A stretch of DNA of 64,000 nt from Heloderma charlesbogerti (lineage: Eukaryota > Chordata > Lepidosauria > Squamata > Helodermatidae). Below, in pieces: positions 43,971 through 55,066 of the stretch (position 1 is the first letter of the stretch; each line of letters begins with the position of its first letter). Under the pieces are notes generated by a model. That model searched no databases. It was not told the DNA's origin and saw only the letters and a program-made list of their open reading frames with translations. Both the position numbers and the translations under genes were made by a program. Location of the stretch: NCBI GenBank assembly GCA_026122225.1, contig JANEZZ010001848.1, positions 1 to 64,000 of the forward strand. Direction: 5' to 3'.

Positions 43971-45392
43971 TCACGGTTCGACTCGACGTTTCAGGGTGTT
44001 CTTCTCTGGGTCTCCACTGTAGGAGGAGTAAAAGACCAGATCTGAGGGCCAGTTTTCTGCCTGACCTGATGAGAGCTTTTGCTAGTAGTTGCAACTCCTT
44101 GTCTATCAGGCTCTACCCTTGAGCCAGCACCTCCTTTGGCCAGGTGCCACTAGGCTCCACCCCTACCCCATCAAGTGCCGCCCCATCTGCCAGGCACCAC
44201 CCCTTATCCCACAGGCTCCTCCCCTTGGATTTCAGGGTCCTGAGGTTCCAGAGACCTGTAGACCCTATTTCCAGTCTGTGATTTCATTCGGCCCCTTGTG
44301 CGAATGATTCGGCCAGACTTCCTCTAAGGCTTGGTGCTGAAAAGACTGAGGTCCTTCTTGTTTCCCAATGACAGGGAGAGGCCATGACCCTGCAAGTGGA
44401 GACATTGGATCCCTGACAGACATCGAAGATCTTACATGCATATGCGCCGAAATCAGGAAAGCATTTGGGCCATAAAGAGTTTTTCACACTTGGCAAAATG
44501 ATCACTGGAGACTAGGATATTATGATACCTAATTGCTATAGATGTTTCTTTCATGGGCACTAGCAGCTATAATATGCTTTGCTGGATGGATTTTGACAGT
44601 TGGTAGCAACTCGCTGTGACCCATCTCTCACGTGCTTGGGTGAGGGCTGGGGATTAACAGTGTGGCAGCTACATAGCCAACAAAGGGAACAGAAGCTTGA
44701 ACTCTGCTGGGGGCTCCTAACATATGCTCTTCGCTTTTGAGAGCTGCTGCTACGTTATAGATCCACAGTGTCCGTTTGGGTGCCTGGCTGCCGTCCTCTC
44801 TGAAACATCCCACTGCTCAAGGAAGGAATAACGAAACAACATTGCTGCTGTGTCTGTAAGAGAAGCCACCTCTGCCTTTATTAAAAGGACTCATGGCGCA
44901 CACACACACAGCCTTACTCCTGCAGCAGGCTCTTCCCTCTCCCCCTGCGAGAAGCTTTCCAAGCAACCAGATTGGTCCTTTGCTTAGCTACTGCGCTGAT
45001 TATAAATACTATCTTAATCTTCACCGACAAAACACGGCTGAGGGTTCTGGCTGTGTACCAGGGCAGAGTGAACATCTCCCGGGGTGGGGGTGGGGAGCAT
45101 TCTCCAGAATTTTGGCTCATCTGGAAAAAACATTCCCTTTGGCTGACTGAAATACCATTCTCACCACAACCTTGCCTGGAAGTACAAGCCAGGACGTTGC
45201 TGTACTGGCAGACACCTCTCTCTGTTACGCCAGACGTTGGCTCCACTCAGATGTGTGCCTTCTTCCTGGCTGAACTTTTCCCAAGGAAAATGGGAAGGAC
45301 AGTCCAAATGGGCTGCATGAGCAGTTCCTACACAAGGTTAAGGGCTGCGGAATTAGCGGATTTAAGACATCTGTGTTTTGCTTTCTTGATTG
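43971..45392. other. Unique intergenic block
   Basis: Several overlapping ORFs up to 145 codons (44972-45409) on both strands, none with a recognisable domain. C-rich text at 44108-44230 with repeated ccaggtgccac/ccaggcaccac words. No gene call made. Confidence 0.45.
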
Positions 45393-45850
45393 TATTTATT
45401 TATTTATAGAAACATTTGTTTATTAAAAGCTTAATCCACTCAATAACCAACATTCTCTGGGCAAATTACAGAAACTTTAAAAAAAAGATACAGTTAAAAG
45501 TAAAAAAGGCAGTTCAGTATAGATAAAAGAAAAAGGGCCCCCAAGGAGGTTCACAATATTAAGTCACAACCTTGATGCAATTTTTAAAAAACGAGAACAG
45601 TAGGAAGACTCTATAAACAGAGGTAAAAAAAAAACACCAGCCAGCAAAGTTAATGTGCAGTTAAAGCCGATTAAAAGCCTGGTGAAACACAAATGTCTCA
45701 ACCACTTACCAAAAAGCCATCCAGAAAGAGGCCAGCTGAACATCTCTTTAGAGAGAGTTCCATGGCCAGGTGGCTGCTGACCCTTATCTTGTGCTACTGC
45801 TAGCCTATTTATCGGAGGCCTGGCTCTCCTGCAGCAGACAGGGAACGACC
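45393..45850 (-). mobile_element. LINE 3' UTR remnant, probably L2-like
   Basis: Opens on the plus strand with tgtatttatttatttataga, then an A-rich stretch and gaaagaggccagctgaacat, similar in layout to 19525-19870. No coding block is left. Confidence 0.45.
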
Positions 45851-46050
45851 CAGTTCCAGAGAATCATTTCAACTGAGGTAGCTAATCCTTGAGTGGGTTT
45901 TGCATAATCCAGACACAAACAGAAGGAATTCCAAGGGAGGACACCCTCGCTCTGCACAGCAGCAAATGAAAAATGCTAGGAATTAACACTGATAGCGCAG
46001 CCCTGTGCAAGTTTAGTTGGGGGTGAGTCCCACTGTGTTCGATGAGGTTT

Positions 46051-46419
46051 AGGGCTTTTCTACATGAGGCTGCTGATCCGCTGCATCTCCTTTCAGTTTT
46101 GTCACAGAATTGAGATTTGAGCACTGCTAGAGGAGCATTTCCTTTCCTGCTTTTCCACTACATAACCTCTAGGTGGCACTGTGGTATAGCTGAATAGCAT
46201 AAATACACAAGTGGAAAAAGCATTTACTTTCACTTTCAGAAATAATACCCTGTTTTCCTTGCTCTAAAAACAACTCTCTGAAAGTACTGTTTGAAGACAA
46301 AAGCAAAACTGCAAGGTCACTCTAAAGAATCTGTAAATAACTGTTGTCTAAAGAACCTGTAAACAATGACGAGTAGGGAATGATAAGTACACAGTAAATG
46401 CCTCATGTAGAAAAGCTCT
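46051..46419 (+). mobile_element. MITE with 17-bp perfect TIRs
   Basis: gcttttctacatgaggc at 46054-46070 is exactly complementary to 46400-46416. The interior cataacctctaggtggcact and ggtatagctgaatagcata is shared with 51045-51405, and more distantly with 35625 and 48862. The right end reads cacagtaaatgcctcatg. No duplication was found. Confidence 0.82.
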
Positions 46420-46462
46420 TAGTTTCTAGTGCGTACATTTACATCATAGCCTAAGACACACA

Positions 46463-46885
46463 ATGGATCTCAGGTTATGCCTTATTCAGCAAAAACATTT
46501 GTTCCATGTCTACTGGATGCTACAATGTATCTTTAATAAGGGTTTGTCTAAGTTGGCTAATTGCTGGAGGTGTAACACAGCTAATGCTTCTTTTAACCAT
46601 ATGTTTTGGCAATGCCCAATAGTTGCCTCGGGGGGGGGAGGTGATTATATGGATAAACCTTTTATTGGAAGACTCTTTAATATTTACTGATGTACATGTC
46701 CTCTCAAATGATCTACCTGCTTCCCAGACGTTAACGCATGGCCAGTGCAATGGTTTCTCCTTGCCCTTTTGACAGCTAAAAGACTGAGATTACAACATTG
46801 GAAGGATGCTCCAATGCTCACCTCTTATAACGCAACAGGTTGAGAACAATGCTTTCAGCACTGGAACAGGTGGTACATAGATGCC
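46463..46885 (+). pseudogene. L1-like LINE ORF2 C-terminal remnant
   Basis: The first frame reads HLFHVYWMLQCIFNKGLSKL, then NCWRCNTANASFNHMFWQCP, the CX2C...H...C zinc-knuckle-like motif near the C-terminus of L1 ORF2. After a frame break the text WFLLALLTAKRLRLQHWKDA matches the final helix region of L1 ORF2 (LLTAARLLIARYWK in relatives). Stops and a G-run at 46630-46638 show decay. It is the only L1-type element I see here; the endonuclease and RT are absent. Confidence 0.65.
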
Positions 46886-46956
46886 ACTTGCGAATGAGTA
46901 CATATATGGATATTTGGTTGGCTTTTGTTGAAGTTTATGTATAATTCTTAGAAAGT

Positions 46957-46981
46957 CCTATACACACACACACACACACAC
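46957..46981. repeat. (AC)n microsatellite
   Basis: About 12 AC units. Confidence 0.9.
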
Positions 46982-47184
46982 TTCATATGCATGCACTGAA
47001 ACTGATAGATTCAAATTTATGTAGCTACATTTAAAAAATCACTTGGAGGCTGGCCACCTAAAAAGCAAAAGGCTCTCCAAGGACCATTTCATAATATCCA
47101 TAGCAGATGTGTTTCCAGGATGTCTACTTGGGGAACATTAGGACTGACACCAGCATTTAGATATGTACTTGCAGAACCTGTACT

Positions 47185-47660
47185 GGGTATATTATAGGCC
47201 ATGGAGCCACAGCCAATGGAAGTTTGGGATGGGTGAAAAATTCAGTTCAGTTTGTTTTTGACCAGAATTTATCCAATTCACACCTCCTGGGCCCAAAAGC
47301 AGACCCAAATGCAATCTGAAGTCTGAAGTCCGTACTTTTCCAAGCTTGTGACGCAATCTGAGTAACAACAAAAATTCATTTGGAAAATGTGTACATTTGA
47401 AAAACGTGCATTTAAGAAATGCACACATTTGAAAAATGAGCACAAACATACTTTAATCTGTGGAGAAAAATGTATACATTTTAATAATGTGCACAATTGA
47501 TGCATATATTTGGGGAAATGCACACAAAAATACGTATGAATTTCCACATGTACCTCCCCACCCCCAAGTTCACAATCCAATATGGACATGAGTCAGAATG
47601 AGCTTCAAGGTGGAAATCAGAGAACCTCAACGAACTCACAGTTTGCTGAGTGGCACATCC
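47185..47660 (-). repeat. Unnamed dispersed repeat rich in TGCACATTT words
   Basis: The minus strand begins aaggatgtgccactcagcaa and runs through ttgaagctcattctgactca to a block of tttcaaatgtgtgcattt units. Same order of words as 24082-24480, hence a family. The ORFs in it follow the repeated words and carry no domain. Confidence 0.5.
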
Positions 47661-47996
47661 TTAATCAATGCTCCCCAACTCAATTTCATCACGTACCACA
47701 CGTGTGTTTTCTGGTGTGCATCTCCCTTTCGAGTGTTATAGTCTGACAGCAGATGGACTGATGGAAACCAGTCTGCCTCTTGAAGTCTGAAGCAGCCCTC
47801 CATTCGAAAGAGGAGAGTCCACCCATTACACACGTGGTGCTACTAGATTCCCCCTTTATGTGGTTTCTCATTGCTCTGGCTCCCCCAGTTTCCAGTCAAA
47901 TATGCATGGATTTGTCTAATTCTTGTTCCTGCTGTTCAGCTTTGTGCTTTAAACACAGCCCATCGGTACAACTCTAAATACCCTTAGGGTGCTATC

Positions 47997-48070
47997 TGAT
48001 GCGTGGCTGGTTGGGGGATGCCGGGAATTGTAGGACTTTTCTCTGTCTGACCATGCATGGGATTGCGCCC
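47997..48070. mobile_element. Palindromic MITE (GGGCACAATCC family), internally deleted
   Basis: Left end gggtgctatctgatgcgtgg, interior gggaattgtaggacttttct, right end catgcatgggattgcgccc. Confidence 0.6.
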
Positions 48071-48074
48071 TGAA

Positions 48075-48155
48075 GGCTGCAGAGCTCTTTCGCACTTGCC
48101 TGGGAGTAAGCCCCAGTTAGCACAGTGGGGACTGCGCTTCTGTCTAGGATAGCCT
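48075..48155. repeat. Short palindromic repeat (GGGAGTAAG family)
   Basis: cgcacttgcctgggagtaag and cacagtggggactgcgcttc fit the family. It lies 5 bp after a GGGCACAATCC-family MITE, the same pairing as at 5082-5318. Confidence 0.6.
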
Positions 48156-48705
48156 GCAGGGGCTCTTAAAGACAGCCCATCTGTTTGCCCCTCGTGTGGA
48201 ATACCTGCCCACGTTCTTCTTCCTGATGCCTTTATTTCATCTCCCAGTATACAACCCTGATCTTGAGAATATGCCTCCAGCTTTTGCAATCCCTAAGGAG
48301 CCTAAAGCTGCTTTCTGTGACCAGGCCGGAGGATCTATTTATAGCCACAACGTCTCACCCGGCAGATATTTATGTGGGAATAAAGATCAGCCCATCTAAA
48401 CCATGATCCAGCAAAGTGTGCCAGGGAAAGTGCACTGCTTCTTAGACTGACAGATCTGTCTTCCTGTTTAACTGAAGGCTGTGCTCCCACCATCCCTGGC
48501 ACATGTTTATTCTTTGGGAAAGCAATAAAACAAAAGTATCCCACTGGCCAGCCAAATGTAAGCATGAATGCTTCCTTGCCACAATGGATGCACGGGCTTA
48601 AGTTCTGTAAAGGCAAATGAGGAATTGTGAATGGATCTATGCAGAGTTCAGCATAAGGAGAAGGGGCTGCCCACTTCACCACATGCCCAACGTTAGGGAG
48701 GGAAC
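48156..48705. other. Unique intergenic block
   Basis: The ORF at 48196-48399 (67 codons) has an even residue mix but no domain I recognise. The ORF at 48335-48682 on the other strand (115 codons) is likewise unrecognised. No gene call made. Confidence 0.4.
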
Positions 48706-48858
48706 ATAGCTCAGGGGTTGCTCAGGTCCCTGGTTCACTCCTTGGCATCTCTAGTGCAAAGGATCAGGTAGCAGGTGATAGGAAAATGCCTTCCTGTGGG
48801 CCTGAGATCCTGAAGATTTGCTGCTGGTCAGAGTAAATCATACTAGACTAGATGGACA
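48706..48858 (+). mobile_element. tRNA-derived SINE, second copy
   Basis: aacatagctcaggggttgct begins a tRNA-like head; ggttcactcc (48732-48741) is a weak B box. The tail actagactagatggacata matches the family's usual end. Confidence 0.6.
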
Positions 48859-48861
48859 TAT

Positions 48862-49250
48862 AAGGCATATCTACGCTACAGACTAACCCATCACTGCACT
48901 GAGGCTTCTGTTTCCGGGTTCTTTGCAGGATTAAGATCAGCTCCTTTACATGTTCTTCCCCGCCCCCCCCCCGGGCAGGGGGGTTTCTCTTCCTTTCCTT
49001 ATGTTCCATTACACAAGTGCTAGGTGGTGCTGTGGTATAGCAGAATTGAGTAATTACACTAGGCTTTATCCCGCCATTCACAAATAATACCAGACTTTTC
49101 TCATTAGGAAAAAAAAACCTCTAAAATGTTTGGAAAACATGGGAGGGGCCCTGGAAGAAGGCAATGTCATGTAAAGAACCCACAAACTACCATAAGTGAG
49201 GAATCACAAGTGCACAATAAATGCCTCGGTGTACAAAAGCTCATAAGCTT
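48862..49250 (+). mobile_element. MITE-like element, AATAAA-end family
   Basis: Interior ggattaagatcagctccttt and aagtgctaggtggtgctgtg match 35625-36000 and 46051-46419. The right end reads tgcacaataaatgcctcggt (AATAAA at 49216-49221). Confidence 0.65.
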
Positions 49251-49520
49251 GAATCAAATGTTCCTTCTGTAAATAGAGGATCGGTGATGGAAGGGGTGGG
49301 GGGCACACATTTAGCCTGCCCCTGCCTCCAAAGCTGTGCTGCTGCTCCCGCCTGCAACATCATCATGTTCTCCAGAACTTCTGAAGCAGGGGACCACCAC
49401 TACTCGTGGAGGGAAGGGGACCTCATGTGATTTAGAACTCTGCAAAATCAGGGTTCTAAATTGTGCGAGGAGCCTCCACTGATACAGGGGGTTCCCCACT
49501 GCAGATATTATGCTGCAGAC

Positions 49521-49843
49521 CAGGGGTGAGGAATCTCTTTCAGCTCAGGGTCAAATTCCATTTCGGAGAAGCTCTCAGGGGCCACATTCCAGGGGTGGGC
49601 AGGGCCAAAGGCAAAGGGGGTGGCAAAGATACAAAAGGAATACCAGCAACTGAGTCTTAGGAGAGGCATTCCAACTTTTTAGAATGCACGGGCGTGGAAG
49701 GGGGGAGGTGAAAAAGCTGGGAAACCAGCCAATGATTGGTCGTCATGGGAAAGGGGCGTGGCAACCTGGGAACTCCAGAGGGCTGGATAGGGGCCTCAGT
49801 TGGGCCAGATTTGGCCCCTGAGCCTGAAGTTCCCCGGCCCCTG
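49521..49843. mobile_element. hAT-type element (CAGGGGTGAGGAA family)
   Basis: caggggtgaggaatctcttt and gaagttccccggcccctg are inverted ends. The flanks ctgcagac (49513-49520) and gtgtagac (49844-49851) match at 6 of 8. Interior ggggccacattccaggggtg and gggctggataggggcctcag; no ORF over 65 codons. Confidence 0.78.
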
Positions 49844-50397
49844 GTGTAGACACTGGCTGCACAGGGAGAAGGAATGGCATAACTCTGGGTGTGGGGCTAA
49901 ATGCATGGCCCCTCTCCCCCGGTCACTGCAGACTGTGTATTCACATGAGTAATGTGTGCATTGGGCTATAATCTGAGTGGAATAAGGCAGCTTCCTATGC
50001 TCCCCAACCCGTGTTTACAGGGCAGCTGAAGACGCCCTTTTGATGGCAGTAGATGCAGTAGTGCTGAGCTGCAAGCTGAGGGAACAAGCCTTCCCCCTTC
50101 TAACCTCCACGTCGCATTGGCTGTACTGAGGCTGTCATGGAAGCCTGAACACTGGAGCAAACATCCTGCGTTGTTACACAAAGGCCTCAAGACAGCCAGC
50201 TTGCCCGGACGGCAGCCCTTCGTAAGGCTAGGAACAGCAGCAGATCCCCATGTGTGGATTTGTGTGTGGCTGCATCTGTGTGATGGGTCGACCATTTTTA
50301 TACCAGCTTAACTAATGGCCATGGATTCAAAGGATAATCAAGGAAGCCTGGAATTGCAGTTTGATTCTGAGAATCCTCTGTCAGAAACCACTAGCCC
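49844..50397. other. Intergenic with a SINE-tail scrap
   Basis: gagtggaataaggcagcttc and ctatgctcc at 49975-50003 is the tail of the tRNA SINE family. The rest is unassigned. Confidence 0.45.
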
Positions 50398-50522
50398 AGC
50401 TTTCCCCAACCTGGTCCTCTCCAGATGTTTTGGATGACAATTCCCAGTATTCCTGACCATTGGCCATGCTAGCTAGGGCGGATGGGAGCTGAAGTCCAAA
50501 GCATCTGGAGGGCATCATCTTG
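50398..50522. mobile_element. hAT-type palindromic MITE
   Basis: cagctttccccaacctggtc opens it; gctgaagtccaaagcatctg is near the right end. The flanks cactagcc (50390-50397) and cactagtt (50523-50530) match at 6 of 8. Confidence 0.75.
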
Positions 50523-50694
50523 CACTAGTTCCACTCAGGGAACGACAGTTCCCAGGGTCCCCTGCGGGAGAGGGAATGACGATTTCAAGTTTTATGTGTG
50601 GTGTAGATGTATCCTTAGCTTACGTCCACGACTGTCCACACCCCTTGTTGAACACAGAAATGGAAGACTAGAGTGACATCACTCACACACACCA

Positions 50695-50768
50695 CACAGA
50701 GCTGGCTGTGGGATGATGGGAGTTGTAGTCCAACACATCTGGAGGGCACTGGGTTGGGGAAAGCTGTC
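50695..50768. mobile_element. hAT-type palindromic MITE, right half only
   Basis: gatgggagttgtagtccaac, atctggagggcactgggttg and gggaaagctg is the right arm of the same family as 50398-50522. Confidence 0.65.
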
Positions 50769-51044
50769 AAAGTGACTTTGTCTCTGTCCCAGCCTACTTT
50801 GCCTCCACAGAATAACGCCCTCTTTCCAACTCAGCCTCCCCCAACTTTTGCAATTTGAGGATAATAGTGGACAACTGATTTCTCCCCTCCTAGTGCAGAA
50901 AGCATTTGTAGTACAATTATTCTAGAATTTAGAAATCAAAAACCTGTATGTTCCACACAAGAAGTCCTGAGTTTGAAAAACCATGAACTTTATTTCTTGG
51001 GGCGGTGGGGAGTGACCCAATGTTGCCAAACCATTGCAATGGCA

Positions 51045-51405
51045 AATCCTGGATTTTTACATTGAGCTGCTAATCCCCCGTATCTACTTTTCGTTTCATC
51101 GCAGAATTGAGATCCGAGCACTACCCAAACAGCTTTTCCTTTCCTGCTTTTCTGCTACATAACCTCTAGATGGCAATGTGGCATAGCAGAACAGCGCAAA
51201 TACACAAGTGGAAATAATGTTTTCTTTCATTTTCTTTAAATAATACCCCATTTTCCCTGCTCTAATAAAACTCGCAGAAAGTGCTGTTTAAAAACAGAAT
51301 CAAAACTGGAGGTTCACCATGTCATCTAAAGAACCTGTATACAGCCGTGAGTAGGGAATGATGAGCGCACAATAAAAGCCTCATGAAAAGAAGCTCATTG
51401 TCTCC
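51045..51405 (+). mobile_element. MITE-like element, AATAAA-end family
   Basis: Closely parallels 46051-46419: cataacctctagatggcaat, gcagaacagcgcaaatacac, agaacctgtatacagccgtg and gcgcacaataaaagcctcatg (AATAAA at 51371-51376). The left end is eroded. Confidence 0.75.
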
Positions 51406-51629
51406 TATAAGCAGCTGCCATGGCTACTCATCTACTGAAGGCTAGCCAAGGCTTCAAAAATAAATAGGAAACCCATTTTTTAAACCAGAGGACTGTATCC
51501 TGAACCCTGAGATTCAGAGAAAGGCAGGCATCTTTTCCCCTTGGACAACCCCATGCTCAGAGCCATGCAAACTGCATAGGCCATACTTGCCATAAGTGCC
51601 CGTGGTGTTCAGGTGATGCCATAGATTCT
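51406..51629. other. Intergenic, no gene seen
   Basis: Nothing assignable. Confidence 0.35.
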
Positions 51630-51960
51630 TCATTCATTTTTACACTTGTATACCGCCCAATGGCCAAAACTCTCTGGGTGGTTTACGAAGATTAAAACCA
51701 TAAAAATACAATAAAATAATGTAATAGAAAACCAACGTACAAAACCCCTTAAAAGACCCATTAAAAACCTTAGCATACGCTGCCAAATGCCTAGGAAAAG
51801 AATAAAGTCTTGACCTGGTGCTGAAAAGATTACAACGTTGGCACCGGTCTAGCTGGGGAGAGTGTTCCACAGTCAGGTGGCCACCACTGAAAAGACCCTC
51901 TCCCTTGTTGCCACGAACCTCCCTCAGAGGACGCACTCAGAGGAGGGTCTCAGATGATGA
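51630..51960 (-). mobile_element. L2-like LINE 3' end
   Basis: On the plus strand it opens ttgtataccgcccaatggcc then aaaactctctgggtggttta, the L2 3' hairpin in reverse, then A-rich 3' UTR. On the minus strand a 98-codon open stretch runs through the 3' region, with LREVRGNKGEGLFSGGHLTV at its start. Confidence 0.75.
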
Positions 51961-52534
51961 GAGTAGTCTATGGGTAGGTTCATACCATAGTATATGGGTA
52001 GATTCAGTCTTCTTAGCTGGAGAAAGAATAAGACAAAACCTGACTCTGAAAATAGCTTTTTGGCTGGTCGGTCTCTAGTCATTCAGAAAACATTTTCGGG
52101 AAATGTTATAGAAAAATTAACATTCATTTTTATATCATTCACTGGCTAGAAGTGGTGTATCTACAGGGCATTTATGTAACATGTCATTTTAAGCAGGAGA
52201 GGTTAGAAAAACAACATTTACAGACTCTTCGTCTTCGGCCAGAGTCACAGTAAAGTCAGGCTGCTCTCTGCTGTTCAGAGTAGGAATAAATATAAAAGGA
52301 AATGACAGATATTGTGTTCTGGAGAATCATATATAGAGAACATTCTCTCCCCTGGGAAAAGCAGCTAACATGATGGGGGGAACTGAGTTTCTTAGAGTGA
52401 CTATACAACAAGGGGACTATATAAAAGAGCTATGTGAAGTTGAAAGTACGCTATATATTTTGCTGCTTTTGGCAGTCAAAGCAAATTGCACTTTCATATT
52501 CTTCTTCACCATCTTCATCTTTTTCTTTATGGCT
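51961..52534. other. Intergenic, no gene seen
   Basis: Unassigned AT-leaning sequence. Confidence 0.4.
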
Positions 52535-52599
52535 AGCTGGGGAATGCTGGGAATTGCAGGAATTTATTCTGTCTAGACATGCATAGGACTGTGCCCTTA
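52535..52599. mobile_element. Palindromic MITE (GGGCACAATCC family), right half
   Basis: gctggggaatgctgggaatt and gtctagacatgcataggact then gtgccc. Confidence 0.6.
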
Positions 52600-52754
52600 G
52601 TGTACATCATGCCTTACAGAGTTATATAGAAAACACAGATAGGTCCCTGTTCCCTAAGAACATACAATTTAAAATAGATAATGAGAAAAACAACACAGGG
52701 AAGGAGGATGAGACAAGGGTAGGGAAGGGAAAATGTGGATATTTCCTTTTACAT

Positions 52755-52812
52755 CAGGGGTGCAGAATCTTTTTCAGCTTGGGGGCCAGAAAGCCACCTG
52801 GGAGACCTGGGA
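52755..52812. mobile_element. hAT-type element, left end only
   Basis: caggggtgcagaatcttttt then cagcttgggggccagaaagc, shared with 37943 and 49521. Confidence 0.55.
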
Positions 52813-53439
52813 GACACATAATCAGATCTCCTGACTTGTGCGTGTTTTTCGTTCTTCAAAGTAGCTGATAGGTGGTGTACTGAATTGGGGCTATGGTGCT
52901 GGTAAAAGGAAAGCTTAAACCCTTTCTTTCCAGGTCATTTCCCCAATCGTAATCCCTCACATCCCCACAGTTACAATTTGCCCATTGTGGAAAACATATG
53001 ATGGTGTGACATTCTGATGTAGCTCAACAGTGCCCCCTAGAGTGTCTGGTGATGTGGAGCCCTGCCAGGAAGCCTGAATAAGCACACACCCTGGTCTTGG
53101 GCACCCAGAATTTAATCTCTTTTTCACAATGCTTCATCCAGCTGGAACCAGCCAGCTCTTTTGAGATAGAAGTTGGGAATCATTAAGAAGATGGATCTAG
53201 CCACTAAGTAATTTTCTGATTTGCTGGCTAGACCGCTAATATCAGAACTGGAGAGTATCACGCTATTGGACGAAAACAACAGTCACTCACTGCTAAGAGG
53301 CCAGCTTTCACTGATCTCACATTCCCATAAATATGTGAGAAGCCATTCTCAGTTTGTCTCCTGGTAACACCAGATGCACACTCCAAAAATGTGCTCTCCT
53401 TCTCCTAGAAAACCTCTCTGCAATGAACTGTGCACGTGC
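52813..53439. other. Intergenic, no gene seen
   Basis: Unassigned sequence. Confidence 0.4.
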
Positions 53440-53872
53440 TCCGAAACCCAAGGTTCTATTAGGGAGCAATCCTGTCGCCGCTAGACAGTGGCTAGACAGC
53501 CGTAGGATATCTCGTTTTCTGGGAACCAACTTACCCCCACTTCTACGCGGCCTCTGAGGCAGCACGGAACAGCCCCGTCCTCCACGCTCGCAAAAGGAGT
53601 GTGGATTGGCCAAAACGGGGCATGTCTGGGGGCGTTCTGGGGCGGGGAGGGCGGAAATGCCTGTATGACACATCCAACGTGTCGTACATCAGCCTCCTCC
53701 CCCGCTCTGTCCTCCCGCAGCTATACAGCCACAATCGGCTGTCCAGCCGAAAATGCAGGGCAGGAGACACATGCAGGGAACGATCCCCTCCGTGCTTCTC
53801 CTGTCCTGCATTGGATAGGTGACCACCTCCAAGTTCGGAGGCGGCTGCCTATCTGGATAGAATTGCACCCTT
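53440..53872. other. CpG-rich block, possibly a repeat or CpG island
   Basis: I count about 26 CpG dinucleotides in some 430 bp, far more than in the flanking kilobases. ORFs of up to 118 codons are open on both strands, as expected from GC-rich text. Words near the right end (cctgcattggataggtgacc and cacctccaagttcggaggc) resemble the reverse complement of 59580-59612, so it may be a CpG-rich repeat. No TATA box or gene start is visible. Confidence 0.5.
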
Positions 53873-54345
53873 AATTAGGTAAAATGTAACTAGCCAAGTT
53901 AGATTGCCTTTATTTAGAATTCTCTGTGTGTGATTGTTGACTTCCCTCCCTCCCCGCTCCCCCAGTAAACTTCCTTTTTAATATCTGGAGATTTGGTTGT
54001 ATCATTCTAAACAGGAATTTCTCACGAAAACCTTTCCCATGTGCAATACTGCACAACTGGTAAGCCACCCCTTGTATTCTAAGGATACTTCACAAGGTTT
54101 TCTTACACTTTGTGTCTTCTGGGCTTTGAGAAAGTAAATCCAAAGGGCCTTCGTTTTTTGTTTTTCCCCTAGACCTGGGCTGGAGGGAGGCATCCTTGGC
54201 TCAAGAGTTTGGATCTCCCCAAACTTGACAGACTAGGGTGTTCAGACAAGGATTAGCCTGTGGAGATCAGTATTTCCTTTTGGGGAAACCTTGTAACGAA
54301 GGGGTCCACCAGTAGAGAAAGTCATCCTGCTACCAGAATGGTAAC
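53873..54345. other. Intergenic, no gene seen
   Basis: Nothing assignable. Confidence 0.35.
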
Positions 54346-54720
54346 TAGGGTGGCCATATGTCCTCCTTTGCAGAGGACAGTCCTCTATTTGAAGGGCTGC
54401 CAGAGGACTGTCCTCTATTTTGAAGCATCCTCTGTCTAAAGAGTTGTCCAATACAAATCTGCTATAAAGATAAAGAACCATCACAGGAGTTGCTGAGCCT
54501 TGAAGTTGCCCATCAACAGCACCTGGACAGCCGATGGAGCAAGGCATACAAGTCACCTGGTCTATGGTGAGATGTCCTGTAGTTCTCTTTAAATTATAAC
54601 AAATTATTTCTAAGTTTGCACCAATGCATATAGATTAGCATATGAAAATCCTCTGCAAATGCATGTCCCCTTCTGCCCTCTTTTTTGGTGATACATGTCC
54701 TCTTTTTTGGCAGTTTGCAA
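54346..54720 (+). mobile_element. Non-autonomous element (AGGGTGGCCATATGTCC family)
   Basis: Starts tagggtggccatatgtcctc and ends near tacatgtcctcttttttggc. The interior agaggacagtcctctatttg is repeated as agaggactgtcctctatttt 40 bp on. It is an inverted relative of 39240-39604. Confidence 0.65.
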
Positions 54721-54949
54721 GTGGACACTCTATCAGTAATACACGGATTCCCCTATATGTTTTTTGTAGCAGGGCACATAGTAGCTTTGGGAGAGCTGCT
54801 GGTGATTTAGCTTATGAAAATGGTGTGGAAGAAAAGTGGTTAAACCCTTCCTCCCCCATCACCACTTCCTCAATGTTCAAAGCAGCCACACAAGGCTGCT
54901 AAATTTTTTAATGAAAGAAAAAGTAGATCTCACAGGGCCCTAAGTCTAT

Positions 54950-55066
54950 ACTACCCTTTCTTGACTTGGTGCCTTCCAGATGTGTTCAGCTACAGCTTCC
55001 ACCCTTGGCCATGCTACCTGGGGTTGTAATCCAATAGACATCTGGACGGCACCAGGTCAGGGAAGA
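54950..55066. mobile_element. hAT-type palindromic MITE, degenerate
   Basis: gacttggtgccttccagatg, gttgtaatccaatagacatc and ggcaccaggtcagggaaga follow the family order. Confidence 0.6.

Noticed and set aside
44972..45409. 145-codon ORF, with a 110-codon ORF opposite
   Set aside because: Both strands are open over much of the same stretch and neither protein resembles a known family.
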